Positions 1 through 11,088 of a stretch of DNA of 64,000 nucleotides are shown in pieces (positions within the stretch are counted from its first letter, which is position 1; every line of letters begins with the position of its first letter). The notes beneath the pieces are model-generated. The model searched no databases. It had not been told where the DNA came from and worked only from the letters and a program-made list of their open reading frames with translations. The stretch comes from Selaginella moellendorffii (lineage: Eukaryota; Streptophyta; Lycopodiopsida; Selaginellales; Selaginellaceae), in assembly GCF_000143415.4 (NCBI RefSeq), contig NW_003314301.1, positions 6,517 to 70,516 of the forward strand. Reading direction: 5' to 3'. A program made the translations under genes and the position numbers.

Positions 1-219
1 GACACAAGTGTAGACGACAACGTGTGGCAATAGGTCGAGCAATAGAAGATAAACTCGAACCTGTATCAACCAACACGGAGAGAAAAATAGGAGAGCTCTT
101 GTTATAAAAACGAGCTTGGAAAGTAAACACTGGATGAACCGGTGCCGAGTGAACCCCTTGATGATACTCCCGAAAGAAAGATGGAAGGGTCACTAACTTA
201 TTCGCGCAAGATCCCTCCA

Positions 220-1152
220 TTACTCGCGTGACTCCTCATTTCCCGGATGCACCTTGGTATCCAAACCTTCCACCGCAGCAGCACCAACGGGACGTTGCTG
301 ACGCCAAGGTCTCCACCCAGGAAATGGAGGTCGCCAATCCGAAAAGCGCCTACAATGCCGATAAGTATGACCAACTTCATCACACGCCCAGCAACGAACA
401 TTATGGCCACAACCACATCCTCGCCCTTGTCCTTGGACTCGAGTAGCAGCAGCATCAACCTCCATTGGAACAGGACCATCACTCATAGGAAGTGGAGCGG
501 AAGGACGTGCAGCGAAAAGTGGAAGAGGCGACATCTCATAACGTTGTGCCAAGCGAAGAGCATCGTCAAGGGTGGCAGGAGCAAGTGCATGCACAAGGCC
601 GGCAAGATCTTGACGAAGTGCTGGCCACAACATTCCTAGCTTGATCCGCTCCGACATATTTGGCTCCGCACGAAGCAAAAGACTTCGAAAACGAATGCCA
701 AATTGCATCACCGACTCAGATGGCCCTTGGCGAAGACGATGCAATTGTTGGAAGGCATCATCACAATCGTCGGCGTGTCCAAAGGCGCGTTTGAAGACGT
801 CCGGAAGAACACTCCAATCGCCACGAGTGGCTGCGCTCAATCCATTGTACCATTGCAATGCTGTCCCTTGGAGACATGTGGGGAACTCACGCAAATGTCG
901 AGCATCATCCCAAGAATGATATGTGGCAACCACCGTGAAGTGATCGAACCAATGGTACACATCATCCCCAGGATTCCCACGAAAGAACTCCGGCCGAACA
1001 CGAGGATTGGCACTAAGAGCAGGAGGAGTTGTACCATGTGCCGTGAACGATGCCATCAACTGAGTTTGGTTGTTCAATTGCAAGCGCATAGCATCAAGCA
1101 ATTGAACCAACTATTGCTCTAGACTCAAAGGAAGAGATGGCGGATCGGCCAT
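220..1152 (-). CDS. Ty3/gypsy Gag polyprotein (one in-frame stop)
   Basis: Encodes a retrotransposon capsid/nucleocapsid protein. The middle has the retrotransposon gag-fold signature (residues such as DDVYHWFDHFTV and LQGTALQWYNGL), and near the C-terminus there is a CCHC zinc knuckle, CWACDEVGHTYRHC (C-x2-C-x4-H-x4-C). The first ATG is at 1152 (MADPPS...), but an in-frame TAG at 1111-1113 interrupts codon 14. Translation after that stop is open for nearly 300 codons down to 220. A later ATG at 1089 would avoid the stop but shorten the N-terminus. It is therefore probably either a lightly damaged copy or one read from the later start. The region downstream (below 220) leads into the protease. 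Confidence 0.85.
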
Positions 1153-1385
1153 GAAGATGAACGCAAACGAAAGAGCAAAAGAAGAGAAATAACAAAAAGC
1201 TGAAAAGAAATAGTAGATCTAGACAATGCAAAAAGCTAGATCTAAACCAAAATCCTGAAAGGAAAGAACAAAAGAAAGGAACTGGAAAAAGCTAAATCTA
1301 GACAATGCAAAAGCTAGATCTAAACTGAAATCCCAAATCCAAGCACTCCCTAGGGACAATCAAAGGTGCCCCTCAACTCCACCAA

Positions 1386-1560
1386 TGTGAGTACTTGGAA
1401 TATGGAAAGGGAATACAGAAATGTGCATATCAATTAGCCCAAAAACCCTAGCTTATATACAGGAGCGAGTGGTCCGGATTGAAACCAATCCGACAGCTAC
1501 CAAAACCCCACTACGCTAATATTAGTATACGGCATCGTAGCTGTACACTTGGCCCTCACA
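1386..1560 (-). repeat. 5' LTR of family A element
   Basis: A 175-bp LTR whose ends form the inverted pair TGTGAG...CTCACA. On the minus strand it is followed at once by TTGGTGGAGTTGAGGGG, where a tRNA primer-binding site is expected; I cannot name the tRNA. Related LTRs lie at 22203-22324, 23158-23282 and 35669-35835, which supports the boundaries. A TATATAAG-like box sits inside the LTR. Confidence 0.85.
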
Positions 1561-1800
1561 TAGAGAATTATGAAATTATTAAGTTCGCCATAACCTTAAA
1601 ATTTTAAAGTTTATAATGTTTGTACTAAATTACAATTGAAAATTGAGCTCAACTCGTGAGCTCAAATATGGTCCATGCCCCTGGGATTGAATGCCATGAT
1701 CAAAAGCTCATCCTCTTGCTTGAGGATCACTGTGGCTCTTCATCCAACCCCTGTGCAAAGTGATCATTGTAGAATTTGGCATTAGAGATGAGATCCCTCA
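1561..1800. other. Spacer with no recognised gene
   Basis: A/T-rich flank of the family A LTR. No gene, RNA or repeat boundary could be recognised. Confidence 0.4.
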
Positions 1801-2390
1801 TTTTGAAGTTTTAAATATATGACTTTGAAATTGTTCATTGCTTAAAGAGTTATATGGTTGATGCTAATGCTTTTTTTCAAGCTCTTCTCCCTTCTTTGCT
1901 ATCTTTTTATGTTTATTACGAGTTTGTTTTTATAATATTTATGGATTTTTTAGATGAGGATTTCATGTTGTTAGTGGTTGTTATATTTGATGTTCAGTGT
2001 TCATAAAGTGTAAAGCAAAATTTACCTTCTCTTGATGAGGTTCATGAGGCTCAAAAAGTTAAGCCACATATCTAAAAGCATTGCAATAGATTTGAGAATT
2101 TTACATCATTTGTTGATGACTTGCCATTTCAGCATTTACATTCTCAATATTGCTTTAAGAATAATTATTTTTATTTTGAGAGGACAAATCCTGATAATCA
2201 TTTACTGCTAATCAAACCTTCAATATTTATTCCACCCTTTTTCCACACCTACCATGATTCTTCTATTCTACGTAAATATATAAGACATCATTGTATGACT
2301 GAGAAGTTGCATAAATTCTTTTATTGGCTAGAAATGTCAACCACAAACTATAAAATTTGACAATTGAAGTAGCAATCATCAATAGAGTAA
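1800..2390 (+). pseudogene. Decayed Ty3/gypsy pol fragment (RNase H/integrase zinc domain)
   Basis: Plus-strand copy of the pol segment that lies on the minus strand at about 24204-24900. The longest open stretch (2121-2360) contains PSIFIPPFFHTYHDS and YWLEM, matching the integrase N-terminal zinc-binding (H2C2) region of the 24204-24512 copy. Upstream of it the reading is interrupted by stops. Not functional. Confidence 0.7.
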
Positions 2391-2445
2391 GAGACAAATT
2401 TTACAGTTGAAGTGGCGATCATCAATAGAGTAAGAGGCGGCAATA
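2350..2445. repeat. Imperfect tandem duplication, about 45 bp unit
   Basis: The phrase GTWGCRATCATCAATAGAG occurs twice about 45 bp apart with a few substitutions. It lies between the pol fragment and the F-box/kelch relic. Confidence 0.6.
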
Positions 2446-3250
2446 GTGTTGCTTATCCCTGGCCTGGACAACAATGCCACTTACTAATGCCTCCTGCAAG
2501 TGTCACTCTCATCCCATGAGCAGATGTACCAAGTGAGCTGAGCATGGAGGAATCTCATCTCCAGTGCCAAGTTCTATGATGATCACTCCACCCAGGGATT
2601 GGACAAGGAATTGCTTGTTGCCACGGTGTTGCTTAGGGACGAGCTTTCAATCATTGCGTTCAATCCAGTAGTGAATGGATGATATTACCTCCTCCTCCTT
2701 GTAGGGCTTCATGCTCGACACCAGGAGAGGATTCAAGTGCAGGGCCATCGGCAGCAAGCTCTATCTTCTTGGGAGATGGGGCCGCAACAAATCAGTGAGC
2801 ATCTTCAATGCACACACAAATTGATGGAGCATCACGGCGCCAATGCTGCATCGACGAAAGTGCTATGTGTCCGCGGCTATGGAGGGTCAGCTCTACATCG
2901 TGGGTGGCAACAGTATGGGGGAGGAACCAGATGCTGAGGTATACAAACCAGTGGAGGATCGATGGGATCCTCTCCCCCTTCCACCATCGCTGGAAAACAG
3001 ATTTCACAACGCCCTCCTCGTCGATGACAGCAAGATGGTTGTGACCTTGTGCTGTGGTGGCCCGACGTTTGTTTTCTCAGCTCGAGATCTTTCCTGGGAA
3101 GTGGCGGACCTCCTTGGATTGCAGGAGCGGCACTGCTGCTTTGTGCACTCCAACCAGATGTACAAGTTTGACAAGGCGGGATCATTGTTGTTGAGATACG
3201 ACAATGGCAAGAAGTCGTGGGAGGCAAGACCACGTCACGTTTTTATGTGA
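2440..3250 (+). pseudogene. F-box/kelch protein pseudogene
   Basis: Starts in F-box-like sequence (SLSSHEQM, AWRNLISS), with stops and frame changes in the first 400 bp. It then has an open stretch at 2843-3250 with kelch-type blades: GQLYIVGG, AEVYKPVEDRWDPLP and FVFSARDLSWEV. F-box/kelch proteins are substrate adaptors of SCF ubiquitin ligases. Two related relics lie at 18890-19914 (plus) and 54420-54885 (minus). The C-terminus present in the 18890 copy is missing, and the reading ends at MKTCSH-type unrelated sequence before the GRAS gene. I call it a pseudogene because the F-box part is broken. Confidence 0.7.
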
Positions 3251-3412
3251 AAACATGCAGTCACTGATCCTTCTATTGACTTTTTTGATACGATCTTTCT
3301 CTGAAATTCGGGGAATGTGATCAATTGAGATCACATTTCTGAGGTAAATCAGAACACCTTTTTGACTTGTATATGAATCTTTCCGGCTTGGAGGGTTTTT
3401 GACTTCGAGGTC

Positions 3413-4861
3413 ATGATGGAGGAAGAGGGCTACAGGTCGCAAATGACAACGGGCAGCTTGATTCCGCTGCTGCAGAAGGCCCTTTTGCAACACCAAGTAA
3501 GAATTGAACCACTTCCAGTTGCGGCTCCTGTTTTGCAGCTGGACGATCCTGCGCTGAGTTACCTTTCCAAGATGCTTTTAGGCGGGGATAGTGATAGTGA
3601 CGAGCAGGAGGTTGCAACCCCGCAGCAGAACAGATACCAGGCTTACATGGACGACCTGAATTCCATCATAAGAGGTTGCGTCCAGTCTCCGGACAGTGAT
3701 CAAGAACAGGTCGACCAGGAAGTATTTAGCTTGCTCAGAGAGTGCGCAAGAGCAGTAGCAGCCAGGAACTCGGCACAGGTTTACAATCTCATCGGATTGA
3801 TCAAGAACTCAGTGACATCCGAAAACAGCCACTTAGAAAGGACCGCATTGTTCTTCGTCAACGCACTGGTAGCAAGGCTTAAAGGGTGTGGTTCACAGCT
3901 CTACTCGGCTCTGTCCAGAGAGGTTTCTCAGAAGCGCTACGTGGGGCTTTTGTGCATGAACCTCCCGTGGTTCAGCGCCACCGAGGTGATCTCGAATCAC
4001 ATAATTCTCGAGGCGTGCAAGGGAGCCAAGCGGATTCATATTGTGGACTACGGGATACTGTATGGCAGTCAGTGGCCGTGGCTTATCCGAGCTTTATCTC
4101 AGCAACCCGAGGGAGCTCCACTGCTGAGGATGACAGGAATCGACTCGTCTGGGATGATAGATGGTGCACAGATTGGGAAGCATTTACTCGAGTTCGCAGA
4201 ATTGTGTGGGATTCCGTTTGAGTTTAACTACATCACTGCAGACTCTTGGGAGCTCGCACAGCCGCAGTGCAACAGCTTGAACGAGTTTGTGGTCATCAAC
4301 ACAAACAGGAGACTGCGATTCTTGAGGGACGACTCCACCGCAGCAAACAATCCAAGGAAGGTGTTCTTCGATCGCATGCTCAAGCTCCAGCCGGCATTGT
4401 TGATCCAGTCTCTGCAAAGCGCCGACCCCAACGTCTCATCCCCGTTCTTCGTCCAGCGCTTTGAGGCGACACTTGCGTACTATGCCAACATTCTAAACGG
4501 TTTTGGAGAGGTTCTTAAGGATCATCCGCAAGAGCTTGGCTTCGCAAGAAAGTTTGTGGAGAGGAGCATCATGAATGTGGTGGCCTGTGAAGGGGTGGAT
4601 CGAGTGGAACGGCCGGGGCCATACTACTACTGGGATTCGACGGCAAAGAAAGCTGGATTCGAGCAGCTGCCTCTGAGCGACCAAGTTATCGAGACAGCCA
4701 GGCTGATCTGGAGAGGCGAGAAGTTTAGCTTGTACAGGGATGGGCACTGGTTGCTACTGGCATGGAAGGACGCCCTGGCGTTTGGGATTTGTGCATGGAA
4801 ACCTGGCGTGAAGCCGAGAAATTCGTACAGCGCCAAGAGTTCAAAAAGATACCACTTCTAA
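3413..4861 (+). CDS. GRAS-family transcription regulator (LISCL/SCL-like)
   Basis: Intact single-exon gene of 482 residues. GRAS landmarks in order are a first leucine-rich heptad region from about residue 106 (SLLRECARAVAARN), the VHIID motif as IHIVDYGILYGSQWP at about 207-221, the second leucine-rich region and PFYRE region, an RVER block (ACEGVDRVERPGPYYYW) near residue 390-400, and a C-terminal SAW region (FGICAWKPG). The form VDYGILYG...WP and the RVERP block are typical of the LISCL branch (SCL9/14/33). The N-terminal variable region is only about 100 residues, shorter than most angiosperm LISCL proteins. GRAS proteins act in the nucleus as transcription co-regulators. The start ATG-ATG at 3413 has no stop-free upstream extension. 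No TE sequence enters the frame. Confidence 0.93.
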   Translation: MMEEEGYRSQMTTGSLIPLLQKALLQHQVRIEPLPVAAPVLQLDDPALSYLSKMLLGGDSDSDEQEVATPQQNRYQAYMDDLNSIIRGCVQSPDSDQEQVDQEVFSLLRECARAVAARNSAQVYNLIGLIKNSVTSENSHLERTALFFVNALVARLKGCGSQLYSALSREVSQKRYVGLLCMNLPWFSATEVISNHIILEACKGAKRIHIVDYGILYGSQWPWLIRALSQQPEGAPLLRMTGIDSSGMIDGAQIGKHLLEFAELCGIPFEFNYITADSWELAQPQCNSLNEFVVINTNRRLRFLRDDSTAANNPRKVFFDRMLKLQPALLIQSLQSADPNVSSPFFVQRFEATLAYYANILNGFGEVLKDHPQELGFARKFVERSIMNVVACEGVDRVERPGPYYYWDSTAKKAGFEQLPLSDQVIETARLIWRGEKFSLYRDGHWLLLAWKDALAFGICAWKPGVKPRNSYSAKSSKRYHF

Positions 4862-4998
4862 AAGCTCTTGCACTCGTGCGTGTTGACTAAGAAGTGGCTG
4901 AAATTTGACTAGCAGCCAGCACTCTCTTCTCCCTATCATCTCTTACTTATCTTCTTTCCAGAGTGGTTTAGGCCTAGTAATCTTCTGTTGTTGCTGTC

Positions 4999-5004
4999 AA
5001 TAAA
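4999..5004 (+). promoter_or_regulatory. AATAAA polyadenylation signal of GRAS gene
   Basis: AATAAA lies 138 bp past the GRAS stop codon in T-rich sequence, a usual plant 3' UTR distance. Confidence 0.5.
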
Positions 5005-5014
5005 GACACATTCT

Positions 5015-5720
5015 TCAGTTCCATATCCTGCCTGCATTGTGAAAGGAACAAATCATGCTTGCCTGTTGGTTCAAACTCCCTCCATTGTTGTCATAAAGGT
5101 TGGATACAGTGATCCCTCTCCATGGCCCAGTCAAAGTCAATGAACCTAACATTGTTGTCATGCATGTTGCTATGCACGTCATATGTAGCCTGCTTGTCTC
5201 GCCAACTTTCACCCCGTGAGCAGCCTTCAGACACGCCACCCTCTGACCCCAGAGTGTTTCCGCATCCCTAAGGCCATAAAGAAGCTCCCAGCCTGTCTTA
5301 CTATCCAGGTACTCCATTTCCACCTCCAGCCAGGTTGTGGGGTGTGTAGCCGGCATCAGCCCACATTTGTGCATACCCGTACTGTTGAACATACTTGACC
5401 GCAAACTTCTCACTGCTTGCCATGTCCTTGGCAAGATAAACTAGCTTACTGGGATGGATAATTTCCTCTGTTACCCCAGGATTTACACACTCGAAGAAAG
5501 GATATAGGATGCATTTCTCATTCAGGGCCACCAAACTGCGATTTAGACATTGGGCTGCACTATCTAATTGTTGGTGATACTGCTGCAGCCTGAGAATTGC
5601 CTGCTTCATGGCTGCACAAACAACAGCTCCCTGCACCACTATATGCTGATCATAAGCTTGAATGGGTGTGAGAAGGAGCGATGTTAGACCTTGCAGAGCC
5701 ACAGCAGTATCAATTTGCAT
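5015..5720 (-). pseudogene. Protein-kinase-like domain gene, frameshifted
   Basis: Two overlapping minus-strand frames join into one kinase-like protein. The upstream frame (5720-5301) starts MQIDTAVALQ and contains LVYLAKDMASSEKFAVKYVQQYG, a glycine-rich-lobe/VAVK-type block with the lysine, followed by WADAGYTP. After a frame change near 5330, the next frame has VEMEYLD (hinge). A third frame has DVHSNMHDNN and VRFIDFDWA, resembling catalytic-loop and DFG-like (DFD) motifs. This pattern (VKF...YG, AEAGLAP, MEYL, DFDWAG) is known in atypical kinase-like families of fungi and early land plants. The catalytic HRD aspartate is not clear. At least two frame breaks make it a probable pseudogene. 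Family assignment is inference. Confidence 0.55.
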
Positions 5721-5969
5721 TAATTAACCCTTTCCTTTTATATTTAAACTTTTATAGATTATCTTTCAACATGTTTCTCTTTGATATCAAATGTAAGTTC
5801 TTAAATTTGGACTTCTTAGGAAGTCACCCAAATTAGTACTATTCAAACCCAAGAACAAACCCTAAATATCCCAAAATCCTTAATTGATTAAAAAAAGATA
5901 TGCACTTTTATCCATAGGCCCTTTCCTTTTATATTTAAATCTTTATAAATCATCTTTTATAATTCACAA
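5721..5969. repeat. A/T-rich spacer with a 42-bp direct repeat
   Basis: A segment starting CCCTTTCCTTTTATATTTAAA is present at 5728 and again at 5919, 191 bp apart. It may be the remains of a family B LTR end, but that is not proven. No gene is seen. Confidence 0.45.
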
Positions 5970-6712
5970 TAACCAAAATAGTATCATTTTTTTGAAAGGT
6001 TTTGGGCAAACCAATGATAAAGTCCATCTAGATGCTATCTCACTTGTTCTTATGTACATGTAGAGGATGATAGAGGCCAACAAGCTTTTGATGATTAACT
6101 TTGATTATTTGGCAGGTACATACTTCTCAACATCTAACTTTATCCTAGGCAAAAAAAAAAGGCCTCTTCACCAATATATACATTCTTAGTATCCTCAGAT
6201 ACCTAGCACTTGGCACTCATGACACAACCAAAATTTATTTAATAAGTTTGTCAACACAAGGAACCACTATATATCCCTTCTTCACTAAAATTCCATTTTA
6301 TATCATGAATAATGCAAATTTGTCACCCTTCAAATTTGTAAAGACATCCCTCAAAAAAACCTTCACACGAGTATCATTGATAAAGGAGTTGAAGTCAATA
6401 AACTCCTTAATCTCACCCAAGAGATCACTAGATATCTTCATGAATGAGATAGAATTTATTATTCTAGATAATGCATCAACCACCTTATTATTGCTTCTAT
6501 ACGTGTACTGGATTGTAATAAACATTTTCTCCAAAAACTCTTGCCAATGAGTAAAGTGGCCTTGAAGGTCCTTTTGATGATTGAAATACTAGAGAGACTG
6601 ATGGTTTGAATCCACATTAATTGTTATACTGATAAATGTAGAATTAATATAAATAAAAATTGTGTTGAAGATTTAGTAATTTTTAAACCTTTTCACTATT
6701 TTAGTGGAAGTC
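5970..6712 (-). pseudogene. Ty3/gypsy family B pol relic, left half (RNase H end, integrase)
   Basis: The minus strand reads NNKVVDALSRI at 6534-6460, the end of RNase H, followed by the integrase N-terminal part and, near 6000, LPKTFQK-type integrase core sequence, with many stops. It corresponds to the plus-strand relic at 41900-42480. At 6712 the host sequence is interrupted by element C and resumes at 16799. Confidence 0.75.
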
Positions 6713-7852
6713 TATAGCACACATGGTTTTTACCCTTTATCTTATGGTGATTTACCATATGATAACTATAAAGCAGAACCTAAACCCTCCATGTGCCACA
6801 TGTTATATGCCATGTGTCATATGCCACGTGTCCAAAGGACAATGGTGTGGAACCCGAGTTTCAAGACCCCACTGAATAAAGGAACAGTGCCAAACTCCCA
6901 AGCATGGAGTCAAGGAGTGATGGCACTCGAGCACAGAACGACTCTTGAGTATATAGCCCAAGAAGTGAAAGGACAAAAACACAAAGCAACTTGGAACAAT
7001 CCTAAAGTATCTAACATCCCAATGTTAAGACTGACACGCAAAATGGAGCCAAACAAAGTTTGGCATTATTTCAACATACCGGTGGCCTAACATAAAGATA
7101 TAGATACTTCACTAGCTAGCATGGAATGAAACTTGGGTTTAGACCCAAGTTGAATGCCAAACAAGGACAGGCATGCAAGTGGAAGCTAAACTATATCTTA
7201 GGTTGATCAACCATATTTGACCTACCCACTATCCCTACTATACATTTGGAACCCCCTATAGCCCCCTCCCCCTTCCCCTTGAAGAACACACACTTTGGGC
7301 TTTCACCCCAAGCCTCCATTAGTATCAGGAGTTAGTCTCTGGGACAAGTTTGAAACTTATTAAATATGAAATGTCCCTAAATTGCAAATTTGGACATGGG
7401 ATGAACATTATTGTGTGTCAAGACAATTTCTACATTTCGTAAATATGCTAAATGAGAAAATCTAGACACTTTTCATAAATAGCATTTGGGATTGAAATGA
7501 GACTAACACAAAGGGCATGATAGTAAGGGTGTTTGGCAAACACGGTAAGCTATCATCCAGTGATATTAAGGGACTAATCTCAATACACGAGAGTTCTTGT
7601 CACTAGCCAGTGCAAGATACAACAAGACGGGAACTCCTTATTGGGCTAAGTATGCTTAGTTAATAGCATGTAGGAATTCTATCCTTATACTTGTTTGGTC
7701 TAAGTACACTCGAAATGCCCAATTAACTCCACTAGCATAAGAGGCACAAGGGTCCAGCATACCAACCTTCTACTGTCGTGGCAATAAGGAAAAAGTGTCC
7801 ATAATGACTAGCCAATAAGTAACTTTCAATATCCAAAGCCATATTTGCGACA
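6713..7852 (-). repeat. 3' LTR of element C
   Basis: 1140 bp, the downstream LTR in element orientation. Near its left end is a set of CATGTG/CACGTG-like words (CCATGTGCCACATG, GCCACGTGTCC). A third, truncated copy of this LTR is at 46370-46813. Confidence 0.8.
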
Positions 7853-7956
7853 CTCTCCCCCCCTTAGGGAAGATTAATGTCCTTGTTGATGCATACTCGA
7901 GTCTAGACCACAAGCAAGGAAAAAACTCTAAAAAAAGATCACAGTGATCACACTAT
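7853..7956 (-). other. Internal sequence of element C with polypurine tract
   Basis: Starts with the polypurine tract at 7853-7865 and runs to the solo D LTR. No coding sequence. Confidence 0.6.
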
Positions 7957-9700
7957 TATAAGTGACTAATTTTTCCATTCTACTTTAGTCACTTAACCAC
8001 ACCTTCGACTGCTTGGAGGAGTCTCATTCACAACCTCCTTAAGTCCAATTCAGGACTTGGGGCTTGCTAGCCCAAGAATGGCATCCATGCCACTCATTGC
8101 TTGCACTTAGTCCAAGTGCTCCACGTGTCCGGTCCCAAGACCGACACCCCAAGGTACCACGGACATACTAGCCCGTTACGCTAAGGCCATGCCCCTTTAC
8201 CTTTGCCGCACTAGTGGTCCAATACCACTTGCATCACAATCCCGTCTCCCCAAGACTGGGCCATCTGTCCACGAGTGGTCATCCTAGATCCACTCCTTAG
8301 CATCCTTAGGATGCCCACAGACCTGGGGGATTGCCTTCCCCAAAGTCCCTTTGTCAGTTCCTACCAAGTCCCTTTCTGCCCCTGGCCGTGTTTGCCAACA
8401 CTGCCACTGGATCGAGGCCCACAGGCCCGACCCCTAAGTCCCACGATCCTCTGGGACTTCCTCACCACACGACTGTGTCCTTGGTCACTACCCCAGAGGA
8501 CTGCTCCTCTTCCTTTCCACAGTCTGGGCCTTTGGGACAACCTTTCGGAACACCGTGGCCTTACGCGAGCCACCTGGGTACTCTCCCCACCTATCGCCTT
8601 TAGGTGCTCTAGCCATGGGCTTAGAGCGAGGTTCCGTCGAGCCATGCCTGGTATCCAAGTAGGTAGTGCCACCCACACTTGGACTGGGAGCATCGGCCAG
8701 TCAATCTCCCGGGGGAACTAGAGCCGGCTCTTGAACACTTCACCAAGCTACCCCGCTTGTCGGTCCGTATTCACTCTAGTCTTGGACTTCCCAGTGGTCA
8801 GTTCATCACCCAACACTGGGTCTGGCCTTCCTGGGCCAAATTGGCCTTTCCTGGCCAAACTGGCTCCACTACAGTCCTCCCCCTACTATACTTTTGGAGC
8901 TCACCAAACCCCCCAGGGTCTGGGAGACGAACGCTTTGGGCTTTCACCCTCTCAGACTTGAACTCGGACTCGGACTCGGACTCGGACTCGGACTCGGGCT
9001 CGGGCTCGGTCTCAGCCTTGGCCTCGGTCCCGGTCTCGGTCCCGGTCTCGGTCTCAGTCTCGGTCCCGGTCTCGGTCTCGACCTCGGACTCCATCTCGGG
9101 TCCTTCTCGGACTCCATCTCGGACTCCATCTCAGGCTCCGTCTCGGTCCATCTCGGACTCCATCTCGGTCCATCTCGGACTCCGTCTCGGTCCACCTCGG
9201 ACTCCATCTCGGACTCCATCTTGGGTCCATCTTGGACTCCATCTCGGACTCCATCTCGGTCCATCTCGGACTCCGTCTCAATCCATCTCGGACTCCATCT
9301 CGGGTCCATCTCGGACTCTGTCTCGGTCCACCTCGGACTCCATCTCGGACTCCATCTCGGTCCATCTCGGACTCCATCTCGGACTCCACTTCGGACTCCA
9401 TATCGGACTCCACTTCAGGTCCATCTCGGACTCCAACTAGGGTCCGTCTCGGACTCCATCTCGGACACTTCCACGTGTCATGTGTTGGTCCTTTTTGGGT
9501 CCCTTTTTGGAGCCTTGCTTATTGCTCGCTTCGTGCTCGCTCCTTGAGCACTTTGTTGGGAGTTCCACTCCCGCTCTCGACCTTCTAAGTTAGAGCTTTT
9601 AGTCCAAACGTGTTACACTCGTTTGGGCTTTCGCTTCAGCCACTACCACGTGGCACCCTTTCCGGCTCCACTTTGGGGCCTAGGGATTTTGTGTCTCACA
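7957..9700 (+). repeat. Solo LTR of family D, nested in element C
   Basis: 1744 bp, from TATAAGTGACTAATTTTTCC (consensus TGTAAG) to TTTTGTGTCTCACA. It is flanked by perfect 5-bp direct repeats ACTAT (7952-7956 and 9701-9705), so it is a genuine insertion reduced to one LTR. It contains the CTCGGA-type tandem array (about 8956-9466). Orientation here is given as printed; the D element's own transcription runs the other way. Confidence 0.88.
8956..9466. repeat. Tandem array in D LTR: 6-bp units, then 11-12-bp units
   Basis: The first part is a run of CTCGGA/CTCGGT/CTCGGC hexamers. The second part consists of units CCATCTCGGACT (12 bp) and CCATCTCGGGT (11 bp). Long open frames across it (LGLGLG, SDSDSD, DGVRDG peptides on both strands) arise because the units lack stops; I do not regard them as genes. 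Confidence 0.9.
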
Positions 9701-11088
9701 ACTATGTGAGAAATGCACCAACTTAAATAAGTTAGAGTAACCTCTTTGTTTAATGCGGATGCACTACCAACTCAAACACCTTCTGGCTATCATTGACAAG
9801 GAAATGACCAACAGAGTTAGCCACCCTTGCTACTTTGGGTGTCACCCAGCTTACAAAAGTGTGATATGCCCCTGCTTGTAGGTGGCATAGAGAGAGAAGC
9901 CAAAGGCCCCAACCCTTATGAGCAAAGAAACCAAACCCGTTGGTAATGTTTAGATAGACTACTGTAAACAGACAGTAAGAATTGTTTACATGGTCACGCC
10001 TTTTAAACGGAATCAGGAACATCAACAAAAAGGCGGGATATATGACTAGTCGACAGTAGTTACCCCATGACTAAAGATTTCACCATACACACGAAGTGCT
10101 GAAGCCAGTCTGCCTATACTAGCCCAAACTCAAAGATCAATAGATGGACAATACCAAAGTCAAAGACAATGATATCTTAGAGACTTAAATAACAGTGAAT
10201 AAATCTTAGATTAGAACATAAAAGTATTCCAAGTAAGTTATCATCCGATAAACCAGTATTATAGTAGAGGAACCATCAAGATCAACATGATTGGAAAACA
10301 TAGGATTTACCATTCAACAAAATTCAATAATCTGTGTATCATCAAGGAAACTCAATGATAAAATTTAACTATCAAAGATTGTAGATAGCATACTAAACAA
10401 CTTACAAAAGATAACTCAAAGAACACAAAGTATCATTAACTGGCAAACAAAATACTTGCGAATATATCACCCAAAATAACATCTAAATTTATCAGAACTA
10501 ACTCGACCAACAATTAATAGAACAAAGTGAATGCCGCAAAACTAATAAACACTTGTTCATGCCAACTATCACATTAGCTAAAGTCAATAGATTCTTATCA
10601 ACAATACCAAGGAACTAGAGTTGCTAAAGCAAGCGTCAATAACATCTTATCGATGTCTCAAACCCAAAAGACCAATCCAAAGCAAACCACAAAGAACATG
10701 TGGTATTGCAAAAAACCATAAGCCATTAAAGAAGACAACTAACTATCATAAAAAATCATTAGTTATCCCATCAATAAACATATGCATAATCATCATTGAA
10801 GAAGGGATCCACCATCCTGAAGAATAACAAATCATTATATACCAAAAATAATCTAGCAAAATCTTTGACAAAAATAATCAAGTATCCTAGATGATAGTTA
10901 ATCATCATCAATGATTGCTAAATGCAAAAGCTAATTTCAACATCAAAGCTAATGAGCTAAAGTGCCTTTCTCAACAACTTCTAACAAATGGACCACAAAA
11001 ATAAAAACTTAAGGAACCAAAAGCTTGAAGAAGCTTATAGCTATATCTTTCTTAACAATGATCATAAATCTTACATAAACTAACTTCA
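9701..11088 (-). other. Non-coding internal sequence of element C
   Basis: A/T-rich and strongly A/C-biased on the plus strand. One 92-codon minus-strand frame (10028-9750) shows no known motif. No gag or pol similarity could be seen. Confidence 0.6.

Larger units (their letters stand above)
1..1560 (-). mobile_element. Ty3/gypsy LTR retrotransposon, family A (5' part)
   Basis: The 5' end of a minus-strand element that enters the window from the left. In transcription order it shows an LTR (1386-1560), an untranslated leader (1153-1385), gag (220-1152) and the start of a protease. The protease is seen near 50-75 on the minus strand, where LVDTGSS, the retropepsin active-site signature, can be read. 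The same region recurs in a more decayed copy at 34133-35835. Reverse transcriptase and integrase would lie to the left, outside the window. Confidence 0.9.

Noticed and set aside
4184-4836. Minus-strand frames opposite the GRAS gene
   Set aside because: They are shadows of the conserved GRAS reading frame.
6704-7090. 128-codon plus-strand frame, recurring at 15765-16046
   Set aside because: It is inside both LTRs of element C, with substitutions that do not favour synonymous sites and a frame length that differs between copies.
8956-9466. Possible CRISPR array because of regular repeats
   Set aside because: Units are contiguous 6-12-bp tandem repeats without unique spacers, in a plant retrotransposon LTR.
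8944-9547. Candidate Ser/Asp- or Gly/Leu-repeat proteins in the first D LTR
   Set aside because: Same array effect; no promoter, splice pattern or conserved frame among LTR copies.
9750-10028. 92-codon frame in the element C interior
   Set aside because: No recognised motif, and it lies in a non-coding, biased-composition region.
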